NCBI GenBank assembly: GCA_026874595.1
Contig: CM049321.1
Span: 16,818,479 to 16,882,478 of the forward strand
Length of the DNA: 64,000 nucleotides
Direction: 5' to 3'
From: Sipunculus nudus
Lineage: Eukaryota; Annelida; Sipuncula; Golfingiida; Sipunculidae
Under the pieces are notes generated by a model that saw nothing but the letters and a program-made list of their open reading frames with translations, was not told where the DNA came from and ran no database searches. Positions within the stretch are counted from its first letter, which is position 1. Every line of letters starts with the position of its first letter. A program made the position numbers and the translations under genes. Positions 47,000 to 59,894 of the stretch are shown piece by piece.

Positions 47000-48170
47000 A
47001 ATGCAAATAATTTATTAAGAAGCAGGAGAAATCAACATTAATTTTAATTTTTTTTTCTGGAAATATCCACATTACATTTTGTGAAAGATCTTTGTGAGTT
47101 TAGAAAAAAAAGTAAGACCGGTCGGTCTGGTTTTTATTTTAAGTTAGATGTTGTTGTTTTACTTCTTAAAGGGGCTTCTCCCGGCGTTTCTGGAAATTGT
47201 ATCTGACTCCGGCCCGAAGCTGTATTTGTCGATACTAGTGATCTCCCTAATATATTATGGAAAGAATCTGGGAAAAAAATATTAACAAAACCAATAAATG
47301 TAAGGAGTAAATACCCGGAAAACACTAAGAACCATCGTGGCATTTAAATTAAACGCTAACTGTATGGACCAACTAATTAAAAAGGAAACATAATATATTT
47401 TCACTCGGACTTCTTTCTAAAATACAATGGAACATTGTTTTTTTTGTAAAACATTTGCCTTTAAATTTTAATTATATCTTGATTTTTTCCAGTTATAAAG
47501 TTAAATAAAGGCAAAATAAAGATGCATTACTCTGTGCTAATGCTTTATATATTTTAGTAAAGGTTGTTTACTTTAGATAGAGCTGAATATGTCTTAAAAA
47601 GGAATACATTGGACTTTGTGAGTGTTATCTTGATTCATACCCGAAGGATATAAGATATATAGACTGATAACAAGACACCAGGGAGATGAATGTGCCAACT
47701 AATATACTCAAATGGAATAAAGAATAACCTTTATTACAGGAGTTAATCTTAGGATATTAGAGGATTTTACTATGTTCGCCACGTCTTTTTACAGTTAGCT
47801 TCCATATAATTCAGCTCTGGATACTATATCGTAAATTATATAAGAACAATCATATTTAGGACGAACATATAAAATATGCCTTTCTTAAAATTATTTAAAT
47901 GAAACCATCATGTATTCTGGATTTTCTTAAGAACATAAACATATACATTTTGTACTACGGTTCGATAAGTTAAAATCAGATGATCTTACATGTGACAAAA
48001 TTACTAACGGTGCCATGTGCACAGATTTCCCGAAATCGCTGCGGCGAAAATCGATTTGACCAGGGGGAACCCCAAAAAGAAACTGTTCCAATGGACAGAA
48101 AAATGTCATTAAAAAGTCATTAAAAGCGTTAAAGATAGCCCTTACAGTAGCCCCATTGTCAGCGTATCCT
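47000..48170. other. gene-free stretch upstream of receptor copy 1
   Basis: AT-rich. A minus-strand frame at 47134-47343 encodes one hydrophobic segment but lacks splice or homology support. Nothing else recognised. Confidence 0.4.
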
Positions 48171-48177
48171 ACTGCAG

Positions 48178-49000
48178 TTGACTAGTTCATATTTTATTCG
48201 GACGCGAGTGGATGAGAAATGGATGACGTGCTCCCAAGTTCAAGATGGACAAGAACATATTATAGATTATGGTTCCATCAATTGTCTACAGAGTAATTAT
48301 TGTTCCATGAAAGTAAAACCATTTGCAACAGTTATGTTAATCAAATATTTCAGACATTATTTGTGGGGACGAAACGTCATTCTCCTTCTGACCATGCATC
48401 TTTGAAATGGCTAAAGTAGAAGGAATGCTAGCTAGTTGGCTAACTGTTCTAGACATGTATTCATTTGAAACTGAAACCAGAGCAGAGGCATACATACCAA
48501 ACACACCTGACGCTTTATCAAGGGTCCCTTGCTGGCAGTTTAAAAGATGGGACTTTAAAACACCGGATGGGAAGAAGCTGTCAGCCATCCCACTTGGAGA
48601 AAGACTAATAGCGAGAGTAAATGGAATGGCATCGTTCACGAGACAGTCAGTCATTCGTTGACTAGTGTCAGGCATATGAAGGCGACGCGCAAATAAAGCT
48701 TTAATAGAAGATACTGACATAGGCAAATTATGATCCTCCTTACCAGAGACTAACAAAATCCACCCTGGGCCGTGTTAACTACTGAATCTAGAGACTTATA
48801 GGTATTGAGGAGCCAGTGGAAAGCTTTGGTAGTCTTGGACAATCTACCGTACAGAGAATGGTCTCTCAGTGAAAACTTAACAAACAGCCTAATATTTAGA
48901 AATCGTGGATTTTTAGAAAACAAAAGTCTAGCTGGACATTTTGGCGTAACTAAGACCTTGGCTATGCTTTTATTTCCCATGTAACAAGCAGAAGTGATGC
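48178..49000 (+). pseudogene. Ty3/Gypsy retrotransposon pol remnant (RNase H to integrase N-end)
   Basis: Plus strand, split over frames: SQVQDGQEHIIDYGS (48232), FRHYLWGR (about 48350), DHASLKW (about 48387), then DALSRVP (48509), the standard order of the Ty3/Gypsy RNase H domain and its end. Further on, QWKALVV.DNL.YREW (about 48815) and LAGHFGVTKTL (48929) match the linker and the integrase zinc-binding start. Several frameshifts and stops show it is dead. No LTRs were found. Confidence 0.8.
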
Positions 49001-52000
49001 TTTGGTGTCAAAGTTATAATGGTACCTAAAAGGTATCTAAATTTCGTTACGTGAAAACTAGGTCAAGAGGGGCAGATTTATAGCGAGGACGGGAGAGTGT
49101 TACATTTTCGATTTTCTGTTTTCCATGCTCTACATGTTATAATAGAAGGGATACATCTACCAAGGAGTGTTTGGCACTAACTGAAGTCCTGTCTGTTGAT
49201 GTTGTTCCAAGAAGCCAGGGGGATAAATATCCCGGTTTCGCGAATTATAGGAGCTTCTGAAGATGTCGCCACCTGTCAAGCATTTACACAAAAGTACGCA
49301 TACAACTGTCAATCCCGGGATTCACGTGGTGTCAGGCAAATTAAACAGCAGTGGAATCTTTGTGCTCTCGCCTATTTGACCAGTTAAGGCAGGATTCCCT
49401 TGCAGAACGTACAACAACTTCTGCAGACTGTGGATAGATGTGCTAACTCAAATACTGAACGTTCTCTGAGAACGAGAAAGCACGTTTTACAGAAAAAAAA
49501 TGTTGTCTGAAATTAAACAGTATTGGGATGTGTTTGAAACTCCAGCAAAAATGTCCACAGAGAACACGATTACACTGTGCTACCTGTGTTTGTGAAGGAA
49601 AGAGGCAATGTGCATGACCGTGGCCTTGGCTGTGGATATCAATGATATTGTGGGGTGTCAGGTGATAAGTTCTCTATGGAGGATTTATCTGAAAACAGAC
49701 GAGGCAAGAGTTTGCGTCGATAAATACACTAATAGTGTGTCTTCATAACAAAACAAGCTTGCGTGGCCTTAGGTAAGGCATTGCTCATGCTGAAACATTT
49801 TGTCTGCCCCACAGATCGCGACCGATTAAAATTTTATTTCTGCTGTGTATAGACGTAGGGATATTGTCTCAGAACTAAATTTGGCAGATACATTAATATT
49901 TACAGAAGATTAAAACTGAATTTCACATGTACAACTAATATGCCGATTAAAAGATTTGGCAATTTTTAAGGCTTATACGGATGTTATTTATCAAGTGAAA
50001 AGTATAAATACTTACAATGCGCGTCCATTTCAACCGTGTTTAATGTATGTGGGAACGGCGACTCAGATTCTCATCTTAAAATGTAAGGAAGATGACCACC
50101 AATTTCATTGTCAAATACACGTAACATGTCCAAATGTTGAGTTCACCTGTTGTTTAGCATACATTTTTCCTCTAAAGTACCACATGACAGTTATGTAAGT
50201 GTATCTTTGCTAAATACGTTAAAAATAGTATCTTTGCTGATGTAGTACTGTTTGTAATGTCTGCAGAGATGGCTGAAAATGGAATACATAGACAACTGCT
50301 TATAGTCTGTTGGCCTTTCTTTCAACATGTATACATGGACTTTTTGACAATTATTTTTAGCCACTTGAGAAAGGTCAACCTGAACATGGCATGACCGGGT
50401 TTATTGTTGACAATAGCTGCCTTGAGTGCCCTTGTCGTGCAAGCGTTCAAGCTTAGCCGCCCCATATCCTGCTCATACTCATCTATAACTTATCCCGTAT
50501 GTTTATCCGTAATATCACATTTTGATATTTACTAAAAAAACTGTAAACCATTGAATCATAAATTCAGTAATTACTTAGTGTTGCCAATGGACCTTTAATA
50601 TAAGAAGTGATTCTGACTCGCTAATTATATGACACGAGAATATACATATATGTATGATTGATCCCCAAAAAATAAATATAAACGTAATCAATAAATGTCA
50701 AGGTGAAGTGCCAAGTGAAGTTTAATAAACATATATGATTTACGTTTATATTGATTTCTGTCATTTGTAAATCTTAGGATTACATGTAATATTGTTAGAA
50801 ATCTTAGGGATTGTAATACAGTGATTAATGATATTCTATTACAACTGGTAACATAAACTAGATTTTTAGTGTTATCTGGGATATCAGCTTTAAAGTAAAT
50901 GTTCATATTATGATGCTACATATTTAGAGGATTATGAGTTTCATGTAAATTAGTAAAGCGTTACACGTCATCTATGGTTTAACTGTTAAACGTTCTATAT
51001 ATCAAAACCTGACATAATGTATTAAAGTATGTAAGTGTATCTTTGCTAAATATATATATATATGTACCAGTAAATGGATAGAATCGTCCGTTTTAATGGT
51101 TCAATTCATGGTATACTTACAGACAATAATTCATCTTTCTACTGATTTAAGAAAACTTTTAAACATTTTTTCGTATCAAAATATCAATTATAAATTTGAT
51201 ATTACCCTAGGCTTTTAACTATTCATGCAGATTAAGTGATCACTACACATTGTTTCCTGTTTGCCCTGAATAACATATTTAATGCCATTAATGATGGCGC
51301 CTACCCCTCTATGCTCGAACCCCTTTAAACAAAGGGCCTAAAGTGTAAACTTGCATGTAAAGTATTATATTAATTTGCACTATGTTTGTATAAAATTTGT
51401 ATTATATTTTGGTGAATAAAGGCTGGGATCAAGTTCAAGGAAAGAACTTCTGCCTTCATAGGTCTACAACTTTTACAAGAGTTGAATGATCTAGGCATCA
51501 ACTTTCTATGGGTCATCTTACAAAAATTCAAATAAAAAATATTATTTTGAAAGACGACATTTATTTGATAATGCTCCGAAAACGACTAAAATATAATGAT
51601 TAAAACATTTAGTAGTGTTGTTGATATTATTTTACCCTCTGGTTCTGTTAGAGGATTCTCAGCTAAAAGAGGCTACCTTTATCCGTGTTATAAACCTTGG
51701 TATAGGGAACGGGCGTGTGAACCTTCTTCGCTGATAATATAGATATTTCGATAAGCTCAATTACTCAAATTTTCAATGTGAACGAGTGTATGTTTAGTTC
51801 TGTTCCTACAATTTCCCCATAAAGTTTTTTTTTATAATATATAATTATATAAAATATTATAATATATGTTCTTAAGTTTATACATATAAGTTTATTTAAA
51901 TAACCATTTACATGTCCACTGAGCGTTAAATTTCCGATTGCAATGACTATGCAGTTCAGAATTGAGTAAGTCCAACTTAAACCTGCTTAACTGAAATATG

Positions 52001-52440
52001 CTTTTGATATTGTGTGTGTAGAGTGTTCTGAACAGCTGTAATTCCTCAATATTCACAGTTTAGATTTTCCATGCAGCATTGTTTGATTGGTTTCATCATA
52101 TCTACATGTTATTCACAGAAATATAGGTTACCTGATACACGATAGGTTGTCTAAAACGCCTAAATGGGAAAAGGAAAGTGAGCGAGAAGTAAAGTTTATT
52201 CCGGATAATTCCACAAGCAACATGTCCGTCAAAATTACAACATTAACCAAGTACCAAATATTTATTAATAAATTTATATATGAACAGCATACATTTTAAA
52301 GAACAGGTCCGCCAAGAGTAAATTTGAAACTTAGGTTAAATAAATAATTTACATTTTTAATTTAAAAAAAATCATATTCACATGATATAATAAAAAATTA
52401 ACCTAGCGCAAAATGTTAATCTTTTCTAAAGGCATAACAT
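49000..52440. other. gene-free stretch, possibly further retroelement debris
   Basis: 49,190-49,990 has several short plus-strand frames and may be the decayed remainder of the pol remnant; not recognisable. GTAAGTGTATCTTTGCTAAATA occurs twice (about 50196 and 51030). The rest is AT-rich DNA. Confidence 0.35.
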
Positions 52441-52448
52441 ATTGTACC

Positions 52449-52769
52449 TTAAACAAACAGTGAAAGTGAATGTTGGTTCATAGTTATATGAATAACATGA
52501 TGTTTTAAGGTAAGACCGATTGCAGAAACTACAGAAATCTGTCTATGCTTTACACAGATGGCTGCATCGCATCTAATTTCACGAACGAAGTAATTCAAGC
52601 GTAGCTGCTCTTTTCCCCATATTGCAGCACAGTCCACAACCCCAGCTTCAAGGTGTTTGTTGTTATGTTCAAGTGGGTTCCAATCATCATAAATCATTTC
52701 TTCACCAGATGATGCCTTTTTCCAGTGTCCTTCCTCCTCTATGTCGTTTCCACCAATCCTGTCGGATTT
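52449..52769 (-). CDS. isolated C-type lectin-like domain exon (C-terminal half)
   Basis: After acceptor TATTTTTCCCAG the frame reads IGGNDIEEEGHW.., then YDDWNPLEHNN, then VVDCAAIW and ending FVREIRCDAAICV. This matches the second half of a C-type lectin fold (WIGLND..EG.W, W..GEPNN, .DC....W..., .C....FIC). The EPN calcium-site motif is altered to EHN. The frame stops at 52449, so it would be a terminal exon. Upstream lectin exons are not seen; a scrap (LHLRVEGKEA then GTAAGC) near 53430-53460 has stops before it. Partial or degenerate gene. Confidence 0.6.
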   Translation of the reverse strand, partial: KSDRIGGNDIEEEGHWKKASSGEEMIYDDWNPLEHNNKHLEAGVVDCAAIWGKEQLRLNYFVREIRCDAAICVKHRQISVVSAIGLTLKHHVIHITMNQHSLSLFV

Positions 52770-53968
52770 CTGGGAAAAATACCTGAGCAGAGCTTTTACC
52801 ACGTTATTTTTTAATTAGATAGGAAGACACAGGCAGACATTTAAATATATTGAATTCACTGAAAGTACTTATAAAATGAATATCAACATCTGGAATTTGT
52901 TCACTCATACCACTTGGTATCTTTAGCCGGTAGCAAACAGACACTTAAGTATTACTGATCACAGAAAGGAGATGATATCGCTGTTTAGTGATTTCCTTCA
53001 GGTGATTATTATCTTCTCATTGTCGATGCTGAAGAGATTAGTACTGAAACGTTGACAGCTTGTTCTTGCTTCTTTCGATTTAACCTTATCTTATCACAAT
53101 TCGGTAGCTTGACAAGGGGACCCAGGACTGGCTTGTATCATAGGATAGATTTGTAATCCTTTGGGACTGACATCTATTGGACCAACGGGAATTACAAAGC
53201 GGTCTACCCTAATAAGATTGATTTTATTTACAATATCGGTGGAAAATATGAAAAGCGAATTAAAGGTTTTAAATAAAATAGACCTTACTTAAATTTCTCA
53301 TTAAATTGAAGATATATAATGTATGTTCCTTTATGGTTCTAAGAAACTAAAATAAATTACTTAATCTCTAATTAGTTTAATTGTTTGTATATGTTTAGTT
53401 AAAAATAACATTATTCTTGGGATAGCTTACCGCCTCCTTGCCTTCTACACGCAGGTGCAAACTTTCAATATATCATTGCGAGTTGAAGCTTGCAGAGAGC
53501 ATGCTTTAGCTTTAACCTAAATAAATTTACATTTAGGCTTCCCTGATCTGCCACATATTTCCTGATACAGCTTGATTTTGATTCCTGAATGATGTACATG
53601 CTTTAGCTCAACAATGTCGGTGTTGGAATACAAGGTGCTGCCCCCTGTTTTAATTCTTAACAACCCATATAGTACTATATATATCTATATATCGACACAT
53701 ATCACTGGCTCATATCCCTAAACATACCTACACAAGGATTTAAAGTTTCTCTCATAAAATTATTTGCAACATTTGGATCATTGACAAGTCAAATTAATTT
53801 AAGTCTTTATCAAAGTAACCATTGCAGTTAGATAAATATAGAACTTAGAATACCATTTTTTTTGTTAATTCTTGGTTCTTACCTTGGTACACATAAATGG
53901 CAAATAGAAGAAAAGTTGAATTTACGTGTTCAGTATGTGATCCAGAATCTAACCTTTCTTCTTTGAAA

Positions 53969-53971
53969 CCA

Positions 53972-54025
<54 letters not shown>
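53969..54025. repeat. (TA)n microsatellite
   Basis: About 28 TA units, left neighbour of the SINE. Confidence 0.95.
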
Positions 54026-54028
<3 letters not shown>

Positions 54029-54114
54029 ATTCTGGCGTAGCCAAGTGGTAAGACCACCGACCGGAAATCGTGGGTTCGTTTCCCTCGATCCATGAAACGA
54101 ATTTCCTGTGTATA

Positions 54115-54116
<2 letters not shown>
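54026..54116 (+). mobile_element. tRNA-derived SINE head
   Basis: TGGCGTAGCCAAGTGGTAAG fits a Pol III A box and GTGGGTTCGTTTCCC a B box, 35-40 bp apart as in tRNA genes. The sequence does not fold into an intact tRNA cloverleaf, so it is SINE-like rather than a tRNA gene. It is enclosed by two (TA)n tracts. Confidence 0.65.

Positions 54117-54166
<50 letters not shown>
54117..54166. repeat. (TA)n microsatellite
   Basis: About 25 TA units, right neighbour of the SINE. Confidence 0.95.
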
Positions 54167-54169
<3 letters not shown>

Positions 54170-54199
54170 TCTGGTTTGTCATTTTAAATCGATTTTCCT

Positions 54200-57100
54200 T
54201 GTAAAATTAATGTATTCGAGCATTGCATTCAGATCAATGGAAATCCACAAGTGTGGAAAGACAGACTAGATCAAGCGTGTTTCGTTGATATTTGGTTTAT
54301 TTGCATGATCAAGCAGAAACTTTAATTGCTCGATTGTATCCAGTATATTGTTTGTGGAATAATTATTAACATAAATTTATCCGTAAAATAACAAATACAA
54401 AGCTTGTGCTTGATCCTTTTTAGCCATTAGACAGAGGCTGATCGGGAGCTCGTGAGGCTAGAAATATTAAGGGTTACTTTTAAAAAGCTTTTAATTGGTA
54501 AAAATACCCTAAAGTGGATTAAGCCCATGTCTCATTTCTTTTTTTGTTAATTGATGTTATTTGAAAGGGTTTTTCATTCATTTATCTCTCGAAGTCAACA
54601 TACAGTTTAATCACATTCTCATAACATACACTCAGGTATGTATGGACATGAAAGAAGATCATGGTATTAAACTATCATTTCGCCATGAGGCCATTATGTT
54701 AGTTGGCAAACTTTTCTGGTTCAGGTTACTGTTTGGTAATAAATATAACTTTCTAGAATTTTGTTTTATACAATTTGATTACATTGCGACAATAACTGCC
54801 TTTAACCCACCATGTCTGAAGAAAAGGATCGTCGTCAATATGACTAATTCTTTTATAATGCTTATAATTAAAACAGGGACTTACCAGCAATCAATCAATT
54901 TTCCTTAACCAACATTTATCAGGACATGAGTATTAAAAAATCAGGGTTTGATACAATATGCCGATCTGCTACTTGATGTTCGTTGATACCGGAAGCATTT
55001 GTATCTTTGACTGTAAATTATGCTTTATGTCCACATAGAGTTAAATACTTTTAAATACCCTGTACATTAGAGTGTGCAAAACCTTAATCCTCCGTTTCCT
55101 TGTGTTGGCCTAGAAATTTGGTCAACAATTCAGTCTGTACCTCTCGAAAAGGATGGTAGCGTTTTTCTTCCTTCAATGTTTTCAGACGTAAATACTTTAT
55201 TAGTTTTGGTGGGATACAGATTTTAAAGGGGATGAGTGTATTTAAATAGATATGGGAGATTTGTCTGATGGTTAGAGCTGATTTGTACATTATATTTATG
55301 CTACGTTTAAAAAGGAACCTTGAAAAATCACATAACTTGATGTTTGAGAAATACCACGAAAAACTTTGGACAAGAAAACAGTCTATTTAACACATTGGAT
55401 ACACAGTTAAACACAGCGGTCGTGACTATTATATGTTTCATGATACTTTTTTTTACACACAGTTCTGAAAACTGGGTGTGCATTCTGGCTTTTGTGTTCT
55501 GACAATTTAGTTAATGAGATGAGCTGTACTTTGGTTGGACCGGGACTTCTGCACGTCTGTTAAATCCAAATTATATTGGACTAAAAACTTTGTTAATGTA
55601 AAGCTATCTGAATATTGAACACACACGAGAGTGACCAGATACAAAATTAATGAAATTCTTGTTATTGTTAAATTACTAAGCTTCAATTAAATTAAAGAAT
55701 GTAAATTGTAATCAATTTTATGTGATATACATATGTCTTTTCATCAAAATATCCTCTATTGGGCATGGTTATATGACTGTACATTCAACAAATATATCAT
55801 CGGAGAATGCATACTAATATATCTTGGGCTGTCGTTTCCTCAGGACGTCCATGTGGATTTGTATAACCTCAGGTTGTTCATATATAACTGTATAGTCAAC
55901 AAATATGTCGTCTGAAAATGCATACTAAAATATCTTTAGATGGCGTCTCCTCAGGATATCCATGTGGATTTGTATACCCGAGGCGTAGAGATGACAAATA
56001 AATTAAAACCCTGTTTCAATTTATGATGAAAGGTAATTGTAAAAACTATTTTACGACAAGGTGGATGTAACAATAACCTAAAAGCTCAACAGTTGTCGGA
56101 AAGACTGAGTTTTTAAAATAAGAAAACAAAATATATTTATAGTTATTAAATGCTTAAGAACATTAGCACTCATAAAATGCCTTAATACGGTTTTTTATGA
56201 AAAAAAAATGTTTCTGTTACAAATGTAGACATCTAAATAGGTTTTTTTTCAGTAAAGTCTTAAAATAAATCAACTTCCGTTTCTTTAGACATTCAGTGGG
56301 AAATGTTTAAGTAGGCTTGATATGCCACAGATTAAAGCCCGTCCTAGAAAATGTATGTCTGCTCGATGACTTATGGGTACTCTAGAAATATAAAATATCA
56401 AAATAAAAGACGTGCTAATTACGGTCATTTTAATTAAACATTTATTTATATTCTCTCCTCACATTTTATGCAGTTTGGATATGGTAGTGTCTTTGATTAA
56501 CATAAGGGTTTAACATATTGATTCCCTTCAGTCAGTTGAAGCGCTTTTAGTCAAAGGTCTTAAACAAGGATAATGTGCAATTTTTGGGGGAAAAACAGTT
56601 TAAGAATAGTAATGCATCCTTTAAGCCTAAACCCATCACCTACATTTATTTCATGTGTATAGGAGTCATCTGGTTACTCAGTCACCATTTAATACAACAG
56701 TTGAGTCTGAGTAAGTCATTAAGTGACAACTACCCGTTACAATATTTATCAGTCACCACTGGAAATAACAAACGTGAGATTATGTAAGAAAGGATCTGTC
56801 AATGCACCGTCATAATATTAAGCCGTCCTTGTAAGTATATCAAGTGTGAATCTATGTTAGTCTATATTTGACAATGAACCGTCATCGGCTGACTATTTAA
56901 ATACTCGTGAGGTGTTTCGTCTTTTGTTTAATCCTCCTGGGAGAAAACAAAAATTTATATATCTTCTGTAGATTGAGATTATGATTGTGTATCGGGCCAC
57001 CTAAACCAAAGAGGATATTATAAATATTTCCTTGTGTATGTAATATGTTTTTTTTTTTAAATGGAAAAATGGAAAATATGAGACAAACCCCAGCAACAAC

Positions 57101-57320
57101 TGTCCTTTTTTTTCTCAACTGTCAAGAAATCTTTCAAGAGTACTGTTTTATTCCAATGAATAAATAACTTGCATTTGCAGTTCGTGATAAACGGTGACGA
57201 TGTAAGGCACAAAACATGATCCTGGAATTGATACTATGTTTGCAGGGTGGCTTTTTTTTCTTCGCCCTCATTTACACCTTTGCTATTTTAATTTCAGTCT
57301 AGAGGATAATTAAAATGAGA
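54200..57320. other. gene-free stretch between the receptor copies
   Basis: AT-rich. The only structure seen is a two-unit tandem repeat at 55763-55980. No exon recognised. Confidence 0.4.
55763..55980. repeat. two-unit tandem repeat (about 112 bp each)
   Basis: Both units share ATAT.ACTGTA.A.TCAACAAATAT.TC, GAAAATGCATACTAA.ATATCTT and TCCTCAGGA..TCCATGTGGATTTGTATA. Confidence 0.8.
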
Positions 57321-57324
57321 AAGT

Positions 57325-58840
57325 TTGTTCCACTTGTATGGAATTTCTAGTTGATCATTGGCCAAAAATGGAGGTACTTTAATGTATCTTGACCCTTACA
57401 TGTTTTTTTGCCCACTTTTGTGTTTTATTAAAATTTGACAAATAGAATTATTTTTTTACACAGAACCTGTTTGTAATGAATGGCTTTGTTCAGAAAAAAA
57501 TGTCCAGGGGGGGGGGGGGTTCTCACCTGTATGGCTTCAAGTGTACTGCACTGCGTACGGTGCCGGATAAAAACTTTTAGTTCGAGCTCTATAATTTACT
57601 TTTTAAGCTGTAGAATACCTTTACCCACCATGGTCTGTTTTTACGTCTTTGAAAAAAAAATCTGCCACACCCACACCAAAACAAAACAGCAAATATGTCG
57701 TCATGAATATTTATTGTTTACCATTATACCGGATAAGTTACACAAACTCTAAAGGACTCCCTGATTCAACACATTTTTTTTGTTTGGGATGCTTTGAGCT
57801 TAAGTCTAATTACTTTTGTTGTTGACAAAACGTTAATAAACATTTATATGAAACAGTTAAATCATTATATAAAACAACCAATATTGACTTATACATGGAA
57901 TGTATATAAATGTGAGCACTTATGCATGGTAATGAATTCTGAAAGACATTTCAAGAGAACAAATTAATTTGGCAGCATGTTTGATAAGAATTCTGGTCTA
58001 GAATTAATCATTTTATGCTAAAGCGATTTAAGTAACCTTAGGTTGAGTAAGCAACAATGCACAACGTCATGAGCATTCTTACTTTGCCTGTAGCCAGGTA
58101 CAAAGTCAGGAGCACACTTAGACGACTGAAACAAATGCAATACAAAGTCACACCTATCGAGATGGTGTCATCATCAGTACAATATGCATGGCGCAATGTC
58201 TTTCATAATTTGAAAATGATTTACACAGTTACCAGATTTGGCTACGTTAAGTCTATGAGGAATATACCATTCCGCGTACGCCTTCTCGAATTTGTATTTT
58301 TTTCATTTCTAACTTTGACACAAACCGTATGAACAATATTTCAAGAATTCTCTGACTTGCAAACAATTGGTAAAATGCAGTGAAAAAAATTCTTTGCCTG
58401 CACAAATTACCTGTACTTTTACTACTTTCAAATACAGCAGTAGTAAAGGAGTTTATGAAAGTTAATGTTATATTCTAACAGGATTAAGAAAATATGTATT
58501 AAATATTTGATCAAAATGTTTTTAAAATGATAAAACGAAACGATATCATTCAATTCCTCATCTTATTTTATTCTCAGGCATTCGTCTAACGTTATTTAAA
58601 CTAATGCAACGTAATCCATTCATACTTAAGAAAAACAAAAATTCACAACAAGAATTAAGAATCACAGCATTATATGTGTCTCGGCACGTTTTAAATATTT
58701 ACAACAAAAAAAAGTCTTCTAACACTTGCATTATTTACAACAAAAACTACTTCGTACTTGATGCGACGATAATTTTTAAAATAAGCAATACGGATAACAA
58801 GAACTCCACAAACAATCCACTGGACACAACAGCAAATGAG
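57325..58840 (-). other. 3' flank of receptor copy 2, paralogous to 36725-37620
   Basis: Shares the same ordered blocks with the copy 1 flank. The conserved TTTATT at 57710-57715 (AATAAA on the minus strand) is a candidate poly(A) signal about 1.67 kb after the stop. A poly-G insert (57508-57520) is unique to this copy. A plus-strand frame at 58057-58332 has no recognised homology. Confidence 0.6.
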
Positions 58841-59387
58841 AACAAGACGTTTTATATGTACAAACCTTGTGTCCAGGTTACAACTCTCATCATATTGACT
58901 GGTAAAGATTGTCATTATACGCAACATTTGCTGACAATGTTGAAAAAATAATGTTTATTCAAAGCATATTTAAAATGAAATTATCCATGTAATAGGCTTA
59001 AGATTGTTGTCTTATTTATATATTTGGCCGAAATAAAAAAAATTTTTTTTTTTTTCCAGACAGGTCGGCAAAAGATGTGTATCATACCAGCCTGTCTTAT
59101 CTGTATTTTCTGTTCCAACTTCACAAAATACATGAAACATGTCAAACTGTTTCAGACTATTTGCAAAGTACGTGAACTGTTCATTAGCAGGCAAATTGCA
59201 TAAGCATATAAGAATTCAGTAATCTCAAGCGACCAAGTTGAGTCATTTATGCCCATGACCATATACTTTTATGTGGCATTAAAATGTTTTCTACCAGGAA
59301 TGTGTCAATATAGTCCGACTTTACCTTTTCAGAGATTCAAAGAACACTGCAATTGGTTAACACCAATATCGGTTTTGAAGAAGGGCC

Positions 59388-59894
59388 TTATTTTGTACAC
59401 TGATGAATTAGGAAAATCCCAAGAGCTTCAAATTCCGATCGAAATTCTTTTACAAACACCAAGCGCACGATAAAATTTAATGCCCCTGTACAACATCGCA
59501 AGTTTAACAAAACCACGTACTTGACACTATCTTCAACTATTCTTGAAAATGAAAATAGCAAATAAGCTTCAAGGACGGTAAGGGGGAGTTCCACCAAAAG
59601 AAATATAATGACCGTTGAAATAATTCCAAATGTAATACGCCATTTTGGGAGAGGCGGGATGTTCTGAGATAAACGTTTTCGCTTTCTGTTCTTATTAATA
59701 AGCACAACAACCATCCAAACAGAGAGAATAATTACCATCACCACAGGCACCGCAATGGCTAGAGAATAATAAACAGATCTAGTTATCTTAACAATCTGGT
59801 TAACAGCGAATTTCCTGTAAAGACCATAAATGATGGTCGGGGTTAAAGGGAGTGATGACATAAGCAAGCTGATGGCTGTAGATATCCCGAGGCC
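59388..59894 (-). CDS. receptor copy 2, exon 4 (TM4-TM7 and tail)
   Basis: 168 codons plus stop after acceptor CATATTCTTGCAG. Strongly similar to copy 1 across TM4-TM7. The TM7 end reads ALNFIVRLVFVKEFRSEF. The C-tail is four residues shorter and ends HQCTK. Confidence 0.9.
   Translation of the reverse strand, partial: GLGISTAISLLMSSLPLTPTIIYGLYRKFAVNQIVKITRSVYYSLAIAVPVVMVIILSVWMVVVLINKNRKRKRLSQNIPPLPKWRITFGIISTVIIFLLVELPLTVLEAYLLFSFSRIVEDSVKYVVLLNLRCCTGALNFIVRLVFVKEFRSEFEALGIFLIHQCTK

Noticed and set aside
47134-47343. Hydrophobic minus-strand frame as an additional receptor exon
   Set aside because: Encodes one hydrophobic segment but no 7TM motif, no matching splice sites and no counterpart in the other copy.
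54026-54116. Functional tRNA gene
   Set aside because: A and B boxes are present, but the acceptor and anticodon arms do not pair well. Fits a tRNA-derived SINE better.
58057-58332. 91-residue plus-strand frame as a gene
   Set aside because: No homology, no splice or Kozak support; lies in the paralogous 3' flank of receptor copy 2.
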